DNA from: Bordetella parapertussis
GTDB lineage: Bacteria; Pseudomonadota; Gammaproteobacteria; Burkholderiales; Burkholderiaceae_C
Direction: 5' to 3'
DNA length: 5,027 nt
NCBI GenBank assembly: GCA_945888535.1
Contig: CAMDAN010000137.1
Location: forward strand, 1 to 5,027
A model generated the notes under the pieces. That model searched no databases, was not told where the DNA came from, and worked only from the letters and a program-made list of their open reading frames with translations. Positions 1 to 5,027 of the stretch are shown here, piece by piece (position 1 is the first letter of the stretch; each line of letters starts with the position of its first letter). Position numbers and translations under genes: made by a program.

Positions 1-41
1 TTGGGCGACTGCCCGGGTTCAGAAATTTGTAAAAGCGCCAT
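1..41 (-). CDS. hscA: hscA, 5' end only: Hsp70-type chaperone for Fe-S cluster transfer (partial, runs off left edge)
   Basis: An ATG at 41-39 on the minus strand opens a frame reading MALLQISEPGQSP before the window ends, 13 codons in. This matches the N-terminus I know for HscA of Burkholderiales, where a short MALLQISEPG leader precedes the Hsp70 nucleotide-binding domain. HscA is the specialised Hsp70 that binds the LPPVK motif of IscU and, with ATP hydrolysis stimulated by HscB, promotes release of the cluster to acceptor proteins in the cytoplasm. It starts 8 nt after the hscB stop, the usual position for hscA, so it should share the transcript. There is no strong Shine-Dalgarno sequence in front of it (the preceding bases read TTAGACCC), which suggests coupling to hscB translation. 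The identification rests on a very short stretch plus perfect gene order; no domain is visible. Confidence 0.85.
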   Translation of the reverse strand, partial: MALLQISEPGQSP

Positions 42-49
42 GGGTCTAA

Positions 50-565
50 CTATTCAAAAGCGTCAAAGCGCTGAGCGAGGTCTTCGCTAAATTTATCAAT
101 AAACATAAGGCATCGAACCAACGATACCGCTTGCGCGTAGTCTTGCTGCGCATCGAGCAGATTTTCACATTGTTGCAGCAGTGTTTTTTCGGCCGCAGAA
201 ACATCGGCCGATAAAGCCTCTAGCACAGAGGCGGACGCAGCCTCTTCGAGATCTTCGCGCCATTGCATTTGCTGCATTAAAAATGCTTTGGGCATGGCGG
301 TGTTGCTGTGCGCGTTCACGGGTGAGCCTTGCAACTCACACAGATAGGCAGCCCGCTTGAGTGGATTTTTCAGCCGCTGGTAAGCCTCGTTGATACGCAC
401 CGACCATTGCATCGCCACGCGCTGGGCTGCTGCGCCTTGGGCAGAAAATTTATCTGGGTGGGCTTCGCGCTGCAAAGCCTTCCAACGTATGTCTAGGGCA
501 ACAAGGTCTTGGGCAAACTTTTGCGCAAGACCGAATAACTCAAAATCATTGCTCTTAATATTCAC
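50..565 (-). CDS. hscB: HscB (Hsc20), J-domain co-chaperone of Fe-S cluster assembly
   Basis: The 171-residue product has the same length as E. coli HscB. An N-terminal J domain (about residues 5-75) carries the HPD tripeptide at 36-38, the signature that stimulates the ATPase of its Hsp70 partner HscA. The C-terminal helical domain has [10 protein letters not shown] at 95-104, corresponding to the E. coli HscB surface (Leu92, Met93, Leu96) that grips IscU; Leu96, Met97 and Met100 are the likely equivalents here. The family's role is to deliver cluster-loaded IscU to HscA. The start is GTG at 565-563, overlapping the iscA TGA stop by 4 nt (GTGA). The next in-frame Met, at residue 52, lies after the HPD motif and would destroy the J domain, so GTG is the only reasonable start. 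A GGTGAG stretch inside the end of iscA, about 11 nt upstream, may serve as ribosome site. The stop is TAG, with hscA following 8 nt later. Confidence 0.95.
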   Translation of the reverse strand: MNIKSNDFELFGLAQKFAQDLVALDIRWKALQREAHPDKFSAQGAAAQRVAMQWSVRINEAYQRLKNPLKRAAYLCELQGSPVNAHSNTAMPKAFLMQQMQWREDLEEAASASVLEALSADVSAAEKTLLQQCENLLDAQQDYAQAVSLVRCLMFIDKFSEDLAQRFDAFE

Positions 566-885
566 ACCCGAAACGACTCACCGCAGCCACATTTATCGCG
601 CTCGTTGGGGTTGTTGAAACGAAAGCCTTCGTTCAAACCTTCTCGCACAAAATCAAGCTCTGTGCCGTCAATGTAGGCCAGGCTCTTGGGGTCCACCAAT
701 ACCTTGACGTTGTGACCTTCGAACACCACGTCTTCAGGCGTGAGTTCATCAACATACTCAAGCTGATAAGCCAAGCCCGAGCAACCCGTGGTTCTCACAC
801 CCAAGCGCACGCCTACGCCCTTGCCACGTTTGGCAAGGTAACGGGTCACGTGCCGCGCTGCGGCTTCTGTCAGGGTAACGGACAT
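562..885 (-). CDS. iscA: IscA, A-type iron-sulphur cluster carrier
   Basis: The 107-residue protein carries the three invariant cysteines of the A-type family, at Cys35 (in TTGCSGLAY) and at Cys99 and Cys101 (in CGCGESF). These are the same positions as in E. coli IscA. These residues bind iron or a 2Fe-2S/4Fe-4S cluster, and the family passes clusters from the IscU scaffold to apo-proteins, mainly 4Fe-4S targets, in the cytoplasm. ErpA and SufA are close relatives, but the position between iscU and hscB and the unmodified 107-residue length identify this as IscA. The ATG at 885 lies 1 nt after the iscU stop (TGA-T-ATG), and the gene's own stop overlaps the hscB start, so translation of iscU, iscA and hscB is probably coupled. 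Nothing is missing or unusual. Confidence 0.96.
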   Translation of the reverse strand: MSVTLTEAAARHVTRYLAKRGKGVGVRLGVRTTGCSGLAYQLEYVDELTPEDVVFEGHNVKVLVDPKSLAYIDGTELDFVREGLNEGFRFNNPNERDKCGCGESFRV

Positions 886-886
886 A

Positions 887-1273
887 TCAGTTCAGGTGTT
901 TCTTTTTGTAGTCGTCAACAGCGGCTTTGATTGCGTCTTCCGCAAGAATCGAGCAGTGAATTTTCACCGGAGGCAAAGCCAACTCTTCAGCAATCTGGCT
1001 GTTCTTAAGCGCAGCCGCCTCGTCAAGCGTTTTCCCTTTGACCCATTCGGTAACCAAGGAGCTAGACGCAATCGCCGAGCCACAGCCATACGTTTTAAAA
1101 CGGGCATCTTCAATCACGCCGGTCAAAGGATTCACTTTGATTTGCAGCTTCATCACATCGCCGCATGCGGGGGCGCCTACCATTCCAGTACCTACGGTGT
1201 CATCGCCTTTTTCAAAGCTGCCGACGTTGCGGGGGTTTTCGTAGTGGTCTACTACTTTGTCTGAATAAGCCAT
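887..1273 (-). CDS. iscU: IscU, Fe-S cluster assembly scaffold
   Basis: The 128-residue protein is very close to E. coli IscU throughout, beginning [20 protein letters not shown]. The cluster ligands are visible: Cys37 in GAPACGD, Cys64 in YGCGSA and Cys107 in KIHCS, with the conserved Asp39 and His106. The LPPVK motif that HscA recognises is at 100-104. IscU accepts persulphide sulphur from IscS and iron, builds a 2Fe-2S cluster and hands it on with HscA and HscB. Relative to E. coli there is one extra residue in the NPLTGVIED loop (48-56), which shifts the later ligands by one; this is a surface loop and should not matter. A good ribosome site, AAGAGG at 1289-1284, lies 10 nt before the ATG, the clearest in the distal operon and fitting for a protein needed in quantity. 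It follows iscS by 38 nt. Confidence 0.98.
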   Translation of the reverse strand: MAYSDKVVDHYENPRNVGSFEKGDDTVGTGMVGAPACGDVMKLQIKVNPLTGVIEDARFKTYGCGSAIASSSLVTEWVKGKTLDEAAALKNSQIAEELALPPVKIHCSILAEDAIKAAVDDYKKKHLN

Positions 1274-1311
1274 GGTGTTTTTACCTCTTCAATTCGTTTT
1301 AATTCAATTAC

Positions 1312-2532
1312 TTAATGGGCAGCCCATTGGATGGTGGAAATATCAATTCCCTCTTTGTACATATCCCAAAGCGGACTTAAATCGCGCAGCTTAGCAACGT
1401 TCAGTTTGATCGTTTCAACGGCGTAGTCAATTTCCGCTTCGGTTGTCCAGCGGCCAATCGTCATGCGCAGGCTGCTGTGCGCTAATTCGTCGCTGCGCCC
1501 CAAAGCCCGAAGTACATAACTGGGCTCCAAGCTGGCAGACGTACACGCCGAGCCGCTGCTGACCGCCAAGCCTTTGATACCCATCATCAAAGATTCGCCT
1601 TCAACATAGTTAAAGCTCATATTGAGGTTGTGGGGCACACGTTTTTCGAGGTGACCGTTAATAAAAACTTGCTCTACGTCTTTAAGACCAGCAAGCATGC
1701 GGTCATGCAGGGCTTGAATACGGACGTTTTCAGTGGCCATTTCTTCTTTGGCGACACGGTACGCTTCGCCCATTCCCACAATTTGGTGGGTTGGCAAAGT
1801 TCCGCTGCGCATACCGCGCTCATGGCCGCCACCGTGCATCTGGGCTTCTAAACGAATGCGCGGTTTGCGGCGAACAAACAATGCACCAATCCCTTTAGGT
1901 CCATAAGTTTTGTGAGACGTTAGGCTCATCAAATCAACAGGCAGTTCAGTGAGATCAAATTCAACGCGGCCAGTGGCTTGGGCTGCATCGACGTGAAAAA
2001 TAATTCCTTTTTCGCGGCACAGAGCCCCGATGGCTGCGATGTCTTGAATCACGCCGATTTCATTGTTGACGAACATCACGCTTGCAATGATAGTGTCTGG
2101 GCGAATGGCCGCTTTGAAAACGTCTAAATTGACCAAGCCATCTTCTTGTACATCCAAATAAGTCACTTCAAAACCTTGGCGCTCAAGCTCGCGGCAGGTA
2201 TCTAAAACCGCTTTGTGTTCGGTTTTAACGGTGATGAGGTGTTTACCTTTGGATTTGTAGAAGTGGGCCGCACCCTTTAAGGCCAAGTTATTGGATTCGG
2301 TGGCACCCGAAGTCCAAACGATTTCGCGCGGGTCCGCACCAATCAGATCAGCAACTTGGCAGCGCGCTTTCTCAACTGCGGCTTCTGCTTCCCAACCCCA
2401 CGCATGGCTGCGGGAAGCGGGGTTACCAAAATGCGAACGCAGCCACGGAACCATTGCATCTACCACCCGCTCGTCGCAAGGGTTGGTGGCGCTGTAGTCC
2501 ATGTAAATGGGGAAGTGAGGAGTGGTTTCCAT
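1312..2532 (-). CDS. iscS: IscS, PLP-dependent cysteine desulphurase
   Basis: A 406-residue class V aminotransferase-fold enzyme that converts L-cysteine to L-alanine and holds the sulphur as a persulphide. It supplies IscU and, in other bacteria, also thiouridine modification and thiamine synthesis. The PLP lysine is Lys208 in [12 protein letters not shown]. His106 (TEHKAV) stacks on the cofactor, and Asp182 and Gln185 (HVDAAQATG) contact it. The mobile loop [14 protein letters not shown] carries the catalytic Cys330. All sit two residues later than in E. coli IscS (404 residues), reflecting a slightly longer N-terminus. The C-terminus, which binds IscU in the family, is intact. ATG at 2532 gives [16 protein letters not shown], the normal start, but the 21 nt separating it from the iscR stop contain no convincing Shine-Dalgarno sequence. 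SufS and NifS are excluded by close similarity to IscS and by the operon. Confidence 0.98.
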   Translation of the reverse strand: METTPHFPIYMDYSATNPCDERVVDAMVPWLRSHFGNPASRSHAWGWEAEAAVEKARCQVADLIGADPREIVWTSGATESNNLALKGAAHFYKSKGKHLITVKTEHKAVLDTCRELERQGFEVTYLDVQEDGLVNLDVFKAAIRPDTIIASVMFVNNEIGVIQDIAAIGALCREKGIIFHVDAAQATGRVEFDLTELPVDLMSLTSHKTYGPKGIGALFVRRKPRIRLEAQMHGGGHERGMRSGTLPTHQIVGMGEAYRVAKEEMATENVRIQALHDRMLAGLKDVEQVFINGHLEKRVPHNLNMSFNYVEGESLMMGIKGLAVSSGSACTSASLEPSYVLRALGRSDELAHSSLRMTIGRWTTEAEIDYAVETIKLNVAKLRDLSPLWDMYKEGIDISTIQWAAH

Positions 2533-2553
2533 GGTGTGTCGATGTAGAAAAAA

Positions 2554-3090
2554 TTAAACTTTAGAAAAGGCATCCCCAAGCGCGAAGACCGAATTGGGTG
2601 CGTTAATTCGAATCGGCTTAGAAATTGGCATGGCTGAAATAGCGCGCTTTAAGCTAGGCTTTTCTTCCACTTGCAGGCCTTTGGCCAATTGGTCATCGAC
2701 CAGTTTTTGCAAAGAAATAGAGCTTAAAAATTCCACCATACGGGTGTTAAGGGATGCCCATAAATCGTGGGTCATGCAGCGGGCACCATCACCCAAGCAG
2801 TTTTCTTTGCCGCCGCATTGGGTCGCGTCAATGGGCTCATCGACCGACACAATGATGTCTGCAACGGTGATTTCAGAAGCCTTACGGGCTAGGGTGTAAC
2901 CGCCTCCAGGTCCGCGAGTGGACTCGACCAGTTCGTGGCGGCGCAGTTTGCCAAACAACTGCTCAAGGTAGGACAGGGAAATTTGTTGGCGCTGGCTGAT
3001 TGCAGCCAACGTGACGGGGCCGCTTGACTGGCGCAGGCCCAGATCAATCATGGCGGTAACGGCAAATCGGCCTTTGGTGGTGAGACGCAT
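2554..3090 (-). CDS. iscR: IscR, Rrf2-family 2Fe-2S transcriptional regulator of the isc operon
   Basis: The 178-residue Rrf2-family protein has an N-terminal winged helix-turn-helix (roughly residues 1-80, with LSYLEQLFGKLRR as recognition region and the wing at RGPGGGYTL). Glu43, which in E. coli IscR lets the cluster state choose between DNA site classes, is present. Three cysteines, Cys92, Cys98 and Cys105, and His108 form the 2Fe-2S ligand set; the last two are one residue later than in E. coli because of an extra residue in NCLGDGARCMTH. The holo form represses isc genes at Type 1 sites in E. coli, and such a site lies just upstream here. The protein is about 16 residues longer than the 162-residue E. 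coli form, ending in a tail with PNSVFALG that I associate with betaproteobacterial IscR. ATG at 3090 follows AGGAG (3101-3097) by 6 nt, a strong ribosome site. Confidence 0.96.
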   Translation of the reverse strand: MRLTTKGRFAVTAMIDLGLRQSSGPVTLAAISQRQQISLSYLEQLFGKLRRHELVESTRGPGGGYTLARKASEITVADIIVSVDEPIDATQCGGKENCLGDGARCMTHDLWASLNTRMVEFLSSISLQKLVDDQLAKGLQVEEKPSLKRAISAMPISKPIRINAPNSVFALGDAFSKV

Positions 3091-3111
3091 CGCAAACTCC
3101 TAGAGTCGTGT

Positions 3112-3136
3112 TAAGTTGACTAACGAAGTCAAGTAT
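3112..3136 (-). promoter_or_regulatory. Type 1 IscR operator in front of iscR
   Basis: A 25 bp imperfect palindrome with core GACT-TCGTT-AGTC, flanked by ATACTT on the left and AACTTA on the right (minus-strand reading). Against the E. coli Type 1 IscR consensus as I recall it (ATASYYGACTR, three free bases, YAGTCRRSTAT), it fails at only 3 of the 22 fixed positions. It overlaps the TATACT box and lies 21-45 nt before the iscR ATG, where bound IscR would block RNA polymerase. Type 1 sites need cluster-bound IscR, so this supports negative feedback by Fe-S sufficiency. The match is seen in the sequence; binding is inferred. Confidence 0.85.
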
Positions 3137-3160
3137 ACACAACGTCCGACTGTTTTGCTC
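3132..3160 (-). promoter_or_regulatory. Proposed iscR operon promoter (-10 TATACT, weak -35)
   Basis: TATACT at 3137-3132 is a good -10 hexamer (5 of 6 bases) and would start transcription near 3125, giving a leader of about 35 nt that still contains the AGGAG ribosome site. At 17 bp spacing the -35 position reads GAGCAA (3160-3155), a poor match, so the promoter is weak or helped by another factor. The alternative of using TTGACT (3132-3127) as -35 was dismissed: its -10 would be ACGACT, and the start near 3097 would remove the ribosome site. The promoter is inferred; the start site is not proven. Confidence 0.5.
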
Positions 3161-3166
3161 GGGTAA
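3142..3166 (-). promoter_or_regulatory. Second, weaker Type 1-like IscR site upstream of iscR
   Basis: On the plus strand the core reads CCGACTG-TTT-TGCTCGGGTAA, keeping one full GACT half and a changed second half. It matches 16 of the 22 fixed positions of the Type 1 consensus as I recall it. Its centre is 30 bp from that of the strong site, close to three helical turns, so two IscR dimers could bind on roughly the same face. It would cover the -35 region of the promoter proposed at 3132-3160. E. coli also has two neighbouring IscR sites at its iscR promoter, which makes this plausible, but the match alone is moderate. Confidence 0.5.
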
Positions 3167-3169
3167 GTA

Positions 3170-3181
3170 GACTGATCAGTC
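3170..3181. repeat. Perfect 12 bp palindrome between uvrB and iscR
   Basis: GACTGATCAGTC is a perfect inverted repeat beginning 14 nt after the uvrB stop codon. The halves GACT and AGTC are the same as in the Type 1 IscR core, but only 4 bp separate them instead of 5, and the outer flanks do not fit. It may be a binding site for IscR or another dimeric regulator, or chance. It is not a convincing terminator: at best a 4 bp stem with a GATC loop and no following T run. Confidence 0.4.
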
Positions 3182-3194
3182 ACAATTTTTACTA

Positions 3195-5027
3195 TCAGGC
3201 CTTTAGAGGCAGTATTAATACGTTGTCAGTACCGGGCGCACCAAAGGCCTGGGCCTTCAAAATTCCCAACTGGTCTCTGACGCGAGCGGCTTTTTCGAAC
3301 TCCAAATTGCGGGCGTGTTCCATCATGAGTTTCTCTAAGCGCTTGATTTCGCGGGAAATATCTTTCTCGCTCATGTCTTCCACTTGGGCGCGCTGCATCG
3401 CGTCTCGTTCTAAACGCTCGGCTTCTTTGCCCGCCTTTTCGCTGTAAACGCCATCAATCAAATCTCGAACTTCTTTAACAATACTGCGCGGCGTGATTCC
3501 GTGGGCCAGGTTGTGAGCGACCTGCCTAGCCCTGCGGCGAACGGTCTCGTCGATGGCTTTTCTCATCGATTCAGTGACTTTGTCGGCGTACAAAATAGCC
3601 CGCCCATTGAGGTTTCGCGCGGCCCGGCCAATGGTTTGAATCAATGAGCGCTCTGAGCGCAAAAAGCCTTCTTTGTCGGCGTCCAAAATCGCGACCAATG
3701 ACACTTCAGGAATATCAATGCCTTCGCGCAGCAGGTTAATTCCCACCAACACATCAAAGGCACCCAGCCTTAAATCACGAAGAATCTCAACCCGCTCCAC
3801 GGTATCAATATCACTATGAAGATAACGCACTTTGACGCCGTTATCCGACAAATAGTCGGTGAGCTGTTCGGCCATGCGTTTGGTCAGCGTGGTAATTAAA
3901 ACGCGTTCGTGCTTTTCCACCCGAATGCGAATTTCCTGCAACACGTCATCCACTTGAGAAGTCGCGGGGCGAACTTCCACTTCGGGATCAACAAGCCCGG
4001 TGGGCCGAACCAATTGCTCTACGACCTGCCCTGCGTGGTCTTTTTCCCATTGCGCCGGAGTAGCGGAAACAAAAATCGCTTGGCGCATCTTGGTCTCAAA
4101 CTCTTCAAACTTTAGAGGGCGGTTATCTAAAGCGCTTGGCAAACGAAACCCGTATTCCACCAAGGTGGTTTTACGCGAGCGGTCTCCGTTGTACATGCCG
4201 CCAAACTGCCCAATCAGAACGTGGCTCTCGTCCAAGAACATGAGCGCATCTTTAGGCAAATAATCTGTCAATGTGGCAGGTGGCTCGCCAGGGGCTGCGC
4301 CTGACAGATGCCGAGAATAGTTTTCAATGCCTTTGCAGTGCCCTACTTCGCTTAGCATTTCCAGATCAAACCGCGTACGCTGCTCTAAGCGCTGGGCCTC
4401 TACCAATTTGCCTTGGCTAACAAACTCCTTCAATCGATCTGCAAGTTCGACTTTGATGGTCTCAACGGCCATCAGTACTTGCTCTCGCGGCGTCACGTAA
4501 TGGCTGCTGGGGTAAACGGTAAAGCGCGGAATTTTTTGGCGGATTCGCCCTGTCAAGGGATCGAACAGCTGCAAGGATTCGATTTCGTCATCAAAGAGTT
4601 CAATGCGAATTGCCATTTCGCTGTGTTCAGCGGGGAAGATATCAATCGTATCGCCTCTAACACGAAAGGTTCCGCGCGAAAAATCCATGTCGTTGCGTTG
4701 GTACTGCATTCGCACCAACTGAATAATCATGTCGCGTTGCCCGAGCTTGTCGCCGGCTCGCAAAGTCATCACCATCTTGTGGTACGCCTCGGGCTGACCA
4801 ATGCCGTAGATTGCGGAGACGGTTGCCACAATCACCACATCACGCCGCTCCAAAACGCTTTTGGTACATGACAGCCGCATTTGTTCAATGTGTTCGTTAA
4901 TCGCAGAGTCTTTTTCAATAAACAGATCGCGCTGTGGAACATACGCCTCGGGTTGGTAGTAGTCGTAATAACTGACGAAATACTCCACAGCGTTTTTGGG
5001 GAAAAACTCTCTGAATTCTGAGTACAA
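3195..5027 (-). CDS. uvrB: UvrB, excision nuclease subunit B (partial, N-terminus beyond right edge)
   Basis: The visible 610 residues are the body and C-terminus of UvrB, the damage-verifying helicase-like subunit of nucleotide excision repair that is loaded by UvrA and recruits UvrC. By comparison with E. coli UvrB, the fragment begins at about residue 73, so roughly 72 residues including the Walker A loop (GVTGSGKT) lie outside. The first codon at the edge is TTG for an internal leucine of the family sequence AAQLYSEF, not a start. In fragment numbering: the DNA-gripping beta-hairpin [12 protein letters not shown] at 20-31, helicase motif II DESH at 266-269, motif III SAT at 321-323, motif V region [16 protein letters not shown] near 429-444, motif [11 protein letters not shown] at 464-472, and the coiled UVR domain that binds UvrC at about 557-591. 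A 15-20 residue tail ending LPLKA follows. The TGA stop is 104 nt before iscR, and no terminator is seen. Confidence 0.98.
   Translation of the reverse strand: MYSEFREFFPKNAVEYFVSYYDYYQPEAYVPQRDLFIEKDSAINEHIEQMRLSCTKSVLERRDVVIVATVSAIYGIGQPEAYHKMVMTLRAGDKLGQRDMIIQLVRMQYQRNDMDFSRGTFRVRGDTIDIFPAEHSEMAIRIELFDDEIESLQLFDPLTGRIRQKIPRFTVYPSSHYVTPREQVLMAVETIKVELADRLKEFVSQGKLVEAQRLEQRTRFDLEMLSEVGHCKGIENYSRHLSGAAPGEPPATLTDYLPKDALMFLDESHVLIGQFGGMYNGDRSRKTTLVEYGFRLPSALDNRPLKFEEFETKMRQAIFVSATPAQWEKDHAGQVVEQLVRPTGLVDPEVEVRPATSQVDDVLQEIRIRVEKHERVLITTLTKRMAEQLTDYLSDNGVKVRYLHSDIDTVERVEILRDLRLGAFDVLVGINLLREGIDIPEVSLVAILDADKEGFLRSERSLIQTIGRAARNLNGRAILYADKVTESMRKAIDETVRRRARQVAHNLAHGITPRSIVKEVRDLIDGVYSEKAGKEAERLERDAMQRAQVEDMSEKDISREIKRLEKLMMEHARNLEFEKAARVRDQLGILKAQAFGAPGTDNVLILPLKA

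Noticed and set aside
896..1264. A 122-codon open frame on the plus strand opposite iscU
   Set aside because: It mirrors almost the whole of iscU, whose sequence is strongly conserved. The composition (Phe/Val-rich) is what an antisense frame of this gene gives, with no independent support.
1288..1309. Two copies of TTCAATT in the iscS-iscU gap, considered as a repeat or operator
   Set aside because: They are only 7 bp each in an AT-rich 38 bp spacer, not symmetrical with respect to a promoter, and easily explained by composition.
3170..3194. Palindrome after uvrB as a rho-independent terminator
   Set aside because: The palindrome leaves at most a 4 bp stem with a 4-base loop and no T run follows it in the direction of uvrB transcription.
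4413..4871. A 152-codon open frame on the plus strand inside uvrB
   Set aside because: It is fully antisense to highly conserved UvrB sequence, shows no recognisable domain and has no ribosome site or promoter that I can see. It is a coding shadow.
5025..5027. TTG at the right edge as a possible uvrB start codon
   Set aside because: It encodes the conserved internal leucine before YSEFREFFP. The Walker A segment that UvrB needs must lie upstream, so the gene is cut by the window edge rather than starting here.
1..5027. An undescribed defence, mobile or biosynthetic system
   Set aside because: All long reading frames on the minus strand belong to known housekeeping families with intact signatures, in their usual order. 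No transposase, integrase, tRNA, array or foreign-looking segment was found, and no gap exceeds 104 bp.

Overview
The window is a stretch of core bacterial chromosome in which every gene lies on the minus strand. Read from right to left it holds the 3' part of uvrB (cut by the right edge), a 104 bp regulatory gap, and then the iron-sulphur cluster assembly operon iscR-iscS-iscU-iscA-hscB. The first 13 codons of hscA run off the left edge. Protein sequences, especially the IscS core, the HscA N-terminus and the IscR tail, look like Betaproteobacteria of the order Burkholderiales. A Comamonadaceae-like lineage of moderate GC (about half, judged by eye) is my best guess; this is recognition from memory, not a database result.

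Layout: hscA start (1-41), hscB (50-565), iscA (562-885), iscU (887-1273), iscS (1312-2532), iscR (2554-3090), iscR control region (3091-3194), uvrB (3195-5027, incomplete). The isc genes are packed tightly: gaps are 21 nt between iscR and iscS, 38 nt between iscS and iscU, 1 nt between iscU and iscA, a 4 nt overlap between iscA and hscB, and 8 nt between hscB and hscA. This points to one transcript starting in front of iscR, with translational coupling in the distal half.

Function: IscS takes sulphur from cysteine, IscU is the scaffold on which the cluster is built, IscA is an A-type carrier or iron donor, and HscB is the J-domain co-chaperone that brings loaded IscU to the Hsp70-type HscA for cluster release. 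IscR is itself a 2Fe-2S protein and should repress the operon when clusters are plentiful. The control region holds a clear Type 1 IscR palindrome lying over a TATACT -10 box. A weaker second Type 1-like site lies just upstream over the -35 region, so a two-site autorepression circuit resembling that of E. coli is likely.

All key catalytic and ligand residues that fall inside the window are present and no gene looks broken. I see no mobile element, RNA gene, CRISPR array or evidence of an undescribed system. The points worth a second look are regulatory (the three palindromic elements in front of iscR) and fine structural (GTG start of hscB, weak ribosome site of iscS, C-terminal tail of IscR).
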